A stretch of 64,000 nt of DNA, from NCBI RefSeq assembly GCF_000347175.1, contig NZ_ANIK01000056.1, forward strand, positions 1-64,000, read 5' to 3'. Every line of letters begins with the position of its first letter. Positions within the stretch are counted from its first letter, which is position 1. The notes beneath the pieces are model-generated. The model saw only the letters and a list, made by a program, of their open reading frames with translations. It searched no databases and was not told where the DNA came from. The position numbers were made by a program, and so were the translations under genes. This stretch comes from Leptospira alstonii serovar Sichuan str. 79601. Lineage in GTDB: Bacteria > Spirochaetota > Leptospiria > Leptospirales > Leptospiraceae. Shown piece by piece: positions 58,489-64,000 of the stretch.

Positions 58489-58711
58489 GGTTTTCCTTAT
58501 TGAATTTTATTTTACAATGTGTCCTAAAATTTGCCGTAATATATATCTCATTCGTTTACGAATTCGGACATGATTTTTTATCGACTTAATTTGCCGGTAA
58601 CTTTATTATACGGGATCGGTTGTCGTATCCGCCTCGCCTAGCTTCGCCTCGTATTCCGTAAGATACAAAAAAAATCAAGGACGTTAATCTTCTACTGAAT
58701 TGAGTAACTCC

Positions 58712-60469
58712 TCAGGAAAAGTTAAGTGTAACTTTGGGATTGATCTGTCCCATCTCGGTTTTCATCTCTTCTTGATTTTGAGAGACCGGGTTGTTGCCGA
58801 TTTTTAATTCTTTCAAAGTTTTCATTTCGGAAAGAAATTTCGGCAGTTCGGAAATTTGATTATCGTTCAACCAAATCTCTTCTAGTTTTTTCAGATCTTT
58901 TAAAATTTCCGGGAATTGTAAGAACTTGTTATTTGTCAAATAGATGTCTTTTAAAGATTCCAATTGAACGACCGAGTCCGGGAGAGAGGAAAGTAAGTTA
59001 TCACGAAGAGAAAGATATTCCAATTTTCTAAAGTTCCCGAATAAATCGGATAGTTCTTCCAATTGATTGTTACTTAGATCCAAAGATTTCAGGTTCGGAA
59101 ATTGAATCAGAGATTCCGGCAATTTGGAAAGTTGGTTCCCAGGGAGGCTCAACTCGGTTAGGGACTCGAGTGTGACTTCTATATTAGGAAAATTTGAAAT
59201 TCTATTCCTATCCAGAGCGATACGAGTCAGTTTTTTCAATTCCGCAATTTCGGTAGGGATCGTTTCCAGTTCATTGCCCCAAAGCAAAAGCTGCTCCAGA
59301 TTGGGAAAGTTGCGGACCCCGTTTAGAGAAGTCAGTTGATTCTCGAAGAGTCCCAGTTCTTTGAGGCTTGTAAATTCACGGTTTAGATTGGAAATTTTTG
59401 CGATCCGGTTGTCGGATAAGTTCAAATCTTTGAGAATTTTTAAGTCCGCCAGTCGATCCGGAAACTCGGTCAACTGATTGTTCATAACCAGTAACTTCTT
59501 TAGTTTTGAAAGTTGGAAAACGAATTCCGGTATTTCCGTAAGGGAATTTCCGTTCAGACAAAGCGATTCAAGTTGCGAAGAATTTGACGGGCTCGTTTTC
59601 TTTTCCGCAAAAAAACCGTTATCGGTAAAATGCAAGGACCGAAGCGAAGATATATCCAATAAGAATTCAGGAAACTCGGATAACTTTGCGCCTTTGATAA
59701 AAACGGTTTGGATGTTTTTGAGTTCGGCGAGGCTTTTTAAAGAAATTATATTTTTACAATCGTTAATCGTAAAACTCTTTAGATTTTCGAATAAACCTAT
59801 ATCGCTTAGACCGATCTCTTCAACTCCCGAAATACTGATGGATTCGCCGCCCTTTGAATAATACTTGAAGAGAGGAGATTGACCGATTTTGAGTATTGTA
59901 TATAGATCTTTCTGCTCTTTCGCGTTCGGATCGAAAAATACGGAAGCGTCTTCGTCGTGGTAATAGGAGAACATTAGAAAATACGGCTGCTGTTTCGGAA
60001 CTCGTTTAAAAACCTCTTCTTTAAGAGTTTGTCGAATCACTTCCTGTGACAGACGACAAAGTATATCTTTTATCGCCGAGAAGTCTTCGTCTTCCAATAC
60101 TTCGCGGATTTTTTCCGGTTTCTGTTTTAGGTGATTTCGGATAAAATTCGAAAAATCTATAATCGGAGTATTTCGGATACTACCTTCGGTCAATGCGTTT
60201 TCCGGATTGTTACTTTCCAGGTCGTAATCGAATTCGATACAGTGATCGGTATTTGCGTCGTCCCATCTTATATCAAAGACGCCGATAGGGGATTTTTCGT
60301 TTTTACCCAGTTCGTCCCAGTATCTATGAACGGCGTCAAAAACTTCGCCCGCAGCGTTTTCCCAATCCGCTTTTTGAAGTATTTTAGAATATTTTGAAGA
60401 TGTAATGTCTTTGATCCGAATTTTCAGAAATTCACGGAATGTGTCGGATAGCAACGGATTTGGATTCAT
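58712..60469 (-). CDS. leucine-rich-repeat protein (585 aa)
   Basis: From about residue 230 to the end there are some fourteen LRRs with the consensus L-x-x-L-x-L-x-x-N-x-L-x-x-L/I-P (LKSLDLSNNQLEELSDLFGN, LEYLSLRDNLLSSLPDSVVQ). The N-terminal 220 residues are a separate domain (FDIRWDDANTDHCIEFDYDL). AAAGGA lies 8 bases before the ATG at 60469, which is preferred to the ATG ten codons upstream. No signal peptide, so a cytosolic binding protein unlike the secreted LRR proteins of Leptospira. Confidence 0.85.
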   Translation of the reverse strand: MNPNPLLSDTFREFLKIRIKDITSSKYSKILQKADWENAAGEVFDAVHRYWDELGKNEKSPIGVFDIRWDDANTDHCIEFDYDLESNNPENALTEGSIRNTPIIDFSNFIRNHLKQKPEKIREVLEDEDFSAIKDILCRLSQEVIRQTLKEEVFKRVPKQQPYFLMFSYYHDEDASVFFDPNAKEQKDLYTILKIGQSPLFKYYSKGGESISISGVEEIGLSDIGLFENLKSFTINDCKNIISLKSLAELKNIQTVFIKGAKLSEFPEFLLDISSLRSLHFTDNGFFAEKKTSPSNSSQLESLCLNGNSLTEIPEFVFQLSKLKKLLVMNNQLTEFPDRLADLKILKDLNLSDNRIAKISNLNREFTSLKELGLFENQLTSLNGVRNFPNLEQLLLWGNELETIPTEIAELKKLTRIALDRNRISNFPNIEVTLESLTELSLPGNQLSKLPESLIQFPNLKSLDLSNNQLEELSDLFGNFRKLEYLSLRDNLLSSLPDSVVQLESLKDIYLTNNKFLQFPEILKDLKKLEEIWLNDNQISELPKFLSEMKTLKELKIGNNPVSQNQEEMKTEMGQINPKVTLNFS

Positions 60470-60906
60470 AAAGTGTCCTTTGGATTTTGATCGATCCATA
60501 ACGTTTTAAGGGAAGATAAATCTCATCTATATTTAAAAATTTTTTCGGAATTTCAGGCATCGGCTTTGCGAAGTATGTTCTTTCAAAGCCGAAAATTGTC
60601 GTTTGGGAGCGTTAGGCGGTATTGCATTACGGTTTTCCTTATTGAATTTTACAACAGCAACTTAACTTTATTTTATCAAAAAGCAGGCTACAAGAATTTG
60701 TAGGTCTTTCCAATGATAAAACCCCGACCGTTTATTGCGATTTTCCGCACATCTTCCTCGTTACTTACGATGTTCTATGAAAGTATAATTTCTACCATGA
60801 AAAACCAAAGCTAAATCGGTAGTGGGCTTGTACAAGCGGATGGTTTTGTAAAAATCAAAAGTTGCCTATTCAAATGTCGGACTGTAAGAAAGGATTTGTG
60901 GATCTA

Positions 60907-61767
60907 CTACCAACGGCTTAAAATTTCGATTTTCGTATAAGGATTTTTGTCGTCTCTCGGATCGACGGCCGTATTCGCCTCTACTTCGACGAATTTTGGA
61001 ATTCCTTTTTCGGCAATACACAAATCGATATTATTGTCATTGTCGTCCGTATCTGCAATTTTGAACGGAAAAACGGTCAGCTTGTTTTTTCCGGAAATCA
61101 TTTCGATCCGAAATTTTTTCAACTCGCGATCTCCCAGTTCTTGCCCGTCCGGAGCCCTAACACCTCCCGCCCAAACGGTTCTTACGACTACAGCAGTTTC
61201 CGAAAACGGACAATCTCCTCCACGTTTGGAATCATTGTACGGATAGGAGCGACTGAAATCAAAATATTCCGCATAACTGATAAAAGGTCCCGCAACCAAC
61301 GGAGTTACTTGGATTTTTTGTCCGGTTAAATTTTGTCCGTCGCGAGTTAGCAATTCTCCTACGATGACTACTTCCGTCGGTTCGTTATCGGGGTGGTTTC
61401 CAAATTCGCCGATCAATAAAACGGTCCGCAATTCGAACGGTTCCAAAGCGGGCACAAACGTAACAAACGAAGGGTAAAAAATTTCCCCTTTCATCGTAAG
61501 GATCCGAAAGTCGGAAACATCCAGAGTTGTCGGGTCGATCTCATGGGAAAAAACCAAAGGCATTCCGTCCTTTCCGGGCGCGCTTCTCCACAAAACGATC
61601 GATCGCAAAGGAAGGGCGTTGTCCAAACCGAAAAAAGCGGAGAGTAACTTTGCTTTTCGACTTTTACCGATTTCCGGAACATTCGAGGACAATTGGTAAT
61701 TCGGTATAGAAACGCAACCGTTCAGAAGGAAAATTCCTATAAAAATGATTTTTATCAAGTTCCACAT
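60907..61767 (-). CDS. putative lipoprotein (286 aa)
   Basis: The signal peptide NLIKIIFIGIFLLNGC has a clear lipobox (LLNGC). The mature part is beta-rich. It contains FSHEIDPTTLDVSDFRILTM, a Big_5/SbsA-like pattern seen in surface Ig-like domains, and VRTVWAGGVRAPDGQELGDR. An Asp-rich loop (IADTDDNDNNIDLC) could bind calcium. It is probably exposed on the outer membrane or in the periplasm. Confidence 0.75.
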   Translation of the reverse strand: MWNLIKIIFIGIFLLNGCVSIPNYQLSSNVPEIGKSRKAKLLSAFFGLDNALPLRSIVLWRSAPGKDGMPLVFSHEIDPTTLDVSDFRILTMKGEIFYPSFVTFVPALEPFELRTVLLIGEFGNHPDNEPTEVVIVGELLTRDGQNLTGQKIQVTPLVAGPFISYAEYFDFSRSYPYNDSKRGGDCPFSETAVVVRTVWAGGVRAPDGQELGDRELKKFRIEMISGKNKLTVFPFKIADTDDNDNNIDLCIAEKGIPKFVEVEANTAVDPRDDKNPYTKIEILSRW

Positions 61768-61845
61768 AGTAGTTCCGACCTTTCAACGATCTTGTTCCCG
61801 TTTTTCGGTAAAGCGAAAAATGTTTTCAAAGGAATGAGAGCTGTA

Positions 61846-61998
61846 AACCTGACCCCTATCCACTGATTCCTAGTACGCTCCTACGTTTTTAAACGAACGA
61901 TGAAACCCCGGATTTCTTCCGTGCCCTTATGGAGAAAAACGGAAAAAATTTTAACCTGACCCCTGAGCCCTATCCACTGATTCCTAATACGCTCCTGC
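61846..61998. repeat. pair of direct repeats, about 107 bases apart
   Basis: Copy 1 (from 61846) and copy 2 (from 61953) share AACCTGACCCCT, then TATCCACTGATTCCTARTAC and GCTCCT. Copy 2 has five extra bases, GAGCC. A shorter relative lies at 46638. There is no open frame inside. Confidence 0.6.
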
Positions 61999-62014
61999 AA
62001 GTTTCCTCGAGGTT

Positions 62015-62659
62015 TCAAAGATATTGTTCCAAATATTCTTTCCCTCGAAGATGACTCGGAAAGAAAATCGGAAATTTTTTACCGGTTTTGGCTCTGGACC
62101 TTCTATAGGATTTGGATGAATTCCAGAAGGTTTCGTACTCGGAATCCAAACGAAAAAGAAGTTTTTCCCAAAAAATAAAATGCGAGTCCACGAACTCTTG
62201 TCGGATGTCCTTCGCTCTGAGAGTCAAAGGGCATTTGCCGGTAAATTCTTTCATAAAGACGAGTCCGACTAAAACTCCTCTCGTATCCAAGTAAGGTTCG
62301 AGAGGAAAGGTTCTGCAACTGATCGAACGGTTGTCCCTTTCACAAAATTGAATTCCTTTGCATTCGCAAAAAAGGGTCTCTTTGGAATCGTATTCGGCAA
62401 GCATCTTCTTATCGATTTCCGTTTCCGGTTTCCAAACTTTCCAGAGATCCGTTCTTTTTTGTAACATGGAAAATTCGGAACGATATAAAGTCGGAACTGC
62501 GTTATCCGCGATACAACAAAACGGAATCCCGTCGTTGTCGGGTTTACACAATTCTCCGCAATCGAATTCGGTTAGTTCCTCTTGGAGTAGGGAGTAGTAA
62601 TAAGCAATCTCATCCTCTGCGAGGTGTTTAGGATCGTTTTTTTTTGCTGTCGTCTTCAA
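62015..62659 (-). CDS. YkgJ-like cysteine-cluster protein (214 aa)
   Basis: Cysteines occur as [22 protein letters not shown] and [10 protein letters not shown], resembling the zinc/iron-chelating YkgJ (PF03692) pattern that ends in C-R-x-x-P. The function of the family is not settled. There is no signal peptide. It overlaps the J-like gene upstream by 32 bases and is probably translated from the same message. Confidence 0.65.
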   Translation of the reverse strand: MKTTAKKNDPKHLAEDEIAYYYSLLQEELTEFDCGELCKPDNDGIPFCCIADNAVPTLYRSEFSMLQKRTDLWKVWKPETEIDKKMLAEYDSKETLFCECKGIQFCERDNRSISCRTFPLEPYLDTRGVLVGLVFMKEFTGKCPLTLRAKDIRQEFVDSHFIFWEKLLFRLDSEYETFWNSSKSYRRSRAKTGKKFPIFFPSHLRGKEYLEQYL

Positions 62660-63257
62660 TGGATAGATTGCCCCGGTTTTGATCGACTCTGGTTTTTTTT
62701 GGACTTAGGATTTTCCGAAAGACCGCATATCCTAAAAAGAGAATTCCCGCAGAGCAAAGAATTCCCCACTTTCTGTAGAAGAGTTCCACACCGGGTGAAA
62801 GAAAACTATTTTTCTGAGCTAAGGCCATCAAAAGAGCAAAAATCGTTAAGAGTGAAAACGCACTTAAAAAAAATAATACCGTGATCCTTAGATTTTTCAG
62901 AGTGTTTTCTAGATCTCTTTTGAATTCTAAAAACCGAGAATAAAATTCTCTCGTTTCGTCTCCTTCCGACAACTTTTGCACGTTATAGAATGACTCGAAT
63001 TCTTCGGGGATCTTAGTCGTATCTAAAAGTAGGAACTCATAATCCAGGGTCTTATCGTATTCTTCTCGAACTTCCGGAGAACTTAAGGTGAGGTAGGCTC
63101 TGGTTCCTTCTTCACGATCCAATTCTCGGGAAGGGTTCCAGGGATCGGATTCCAGTTTTTCCAAATAATCCTGGTACGCAGACTCGATTCTGCGTAAGTC
63201 GGAACTCCGGGAAACATCCAGGAGTCGGTAGTAGTCCGGTTTTGTGTTCACTGCCAT
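62628..63257 (-). CDS. membrane protein with a degenerate J-like domain (209 aa)
   Basis: Residues 5-70 resemble a DnaJ domain ([20 protein letters not shown], then [20 protein letters not shown]). The HPD tripeptide that activates DnaK is missing: the loop reads ESDPWNP. Two hydrophobic helices follow at about 125-145 and 163-180 ([36 protein letters not shown]). So it is an inner-membrane protein that may dock partners without stimulating Hsp70. It diverges from miaB. Confidence 0.65.
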   Translation of the reverse strand: MAVNTKPDYYRLLDVSRSSDLRRIESAYQDYLEKLESDPWNPSRELDREEGTRAYLTLSSPEVREEYDKTLDYEFLLLDTTKIPEEFESFYNVQKLSEGDETREFYSRFLEFKRDLENTLKNLRITVLFFLSAFSLLTIFALLMALAQKNSFLSPGVELFYRKWGILCSAGILFLGYAVFRKILSPKKTRVDQNRGNLSIEDDSKKKRS

Positions 63258-63364
63258 AAACAATCAAAAAAGGGGAGAATTCGGGAATTCTATGGAAAAA
63301 TCCCCTCGACCCTATCTATGGAAAACCCCTTTACAGCGCGTCCTGCAAGCAGAAATTCAGTTCT

Positions 63365-64000
<636 letters not shown>

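Overview
The window looks like chromosome I of a pathogenic Leptospira. It carries a virulence-modifying (VM, DUF1561/PF07598) gene, lipoproteins with loose spirochaetal lipoboxes, a tandem array of PAS-GGDEF cyclases, MqsRA, WGR/LRR/ankyrin genes and the leptospiral 71-bp palindromic repeat, in a moderately AT-rich background. The species cannot be fixed from this sequence alone. No rRNA, tRNA or CRISPR was seen.

Layout. (1) 1-1535: 3' part of a VM toxin gene with a one-base frameshift. (2) About 1540-13640: a markedly AT-rich accessory island. It holds many unknown small genes, often as convergent pairs with touching or overlapping 3' ends. They are separated by copies of a short dispersed element (core ATGTCCTAT then WWGGGA). 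The island also has an IS1595-type transposase, a GT-C-like membrane protein divergent from an XRE regulator with three operator-like sites, a winged-helix gene with a G11 tract in its promoter/leader, and several gene relics. Four modules pair a member of one small-protein family (here called A) tail to tail with a member of another (B). This is the best candidate for an undescribed system. (3) 13642-22235: chromosomal genes for a five-bladed propeller glycosidase, an M-type aminopeptidase, an HtrA-like protease, an aminotransferase, MurI, a FecR-domain lipoprotein, PurM and a ClC channel. (4) 22330-31408: nine tandem PAS-GGDEF diguanylate cyclase genes, all on the minus strand, one interrupted by a stop, with signs of duplication and gene conversion. 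(5) 31869-43647: a small MITE-like element, Pyk, an HDAC-family protein, a frameshifted response regulator-PP2C phosphatase, MqsRA, two secreted proteins, a GH36 alpha-galactosidase, RNase D and RadA. (6) 43650-48223: palindromic tandem repeats, YqeK, a YafY/WYL regulator, flavin reductase and RuvA. (7) 48371-60469: a mostly minus-strand cluster of repeat-domain proteins (two WGR, TPR, ankyrin, LRR) with unknown genes and at least four start-less relics, one IS66-like. (8) 60907-64000: a lipoprotein, a cysteine-cluster protein, a J-like membrane protein and the 5' part of miaB.

Gaps over 300 bases. 1536-1946 holds one dispersed element and a 12-bp perfect inverted repeat. 4948-5364 holds a 24-bp palindrome, a dispersed element and a broken gene. 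10741-11118 holds two gene relics. 31409-31990 holds the MITE-like element and otherwise nothing clear. 43648-44330 holds hairpin and tandem repeats. 45313-45687 holds two ATATAT-type palindromes. 47231-47584 holds one relative of the palindromic repeat. 50201-50687 and 51102-51691 hold relics and operator-like repeats. 60470-60906 shows nothing I can support.

Reliability: family assignments in regions 3 to 6 rest on clear catalytic motifs. In the island and the WGR/LRR cluster most products are unknown, and only structure, pairing and repeats are reported.
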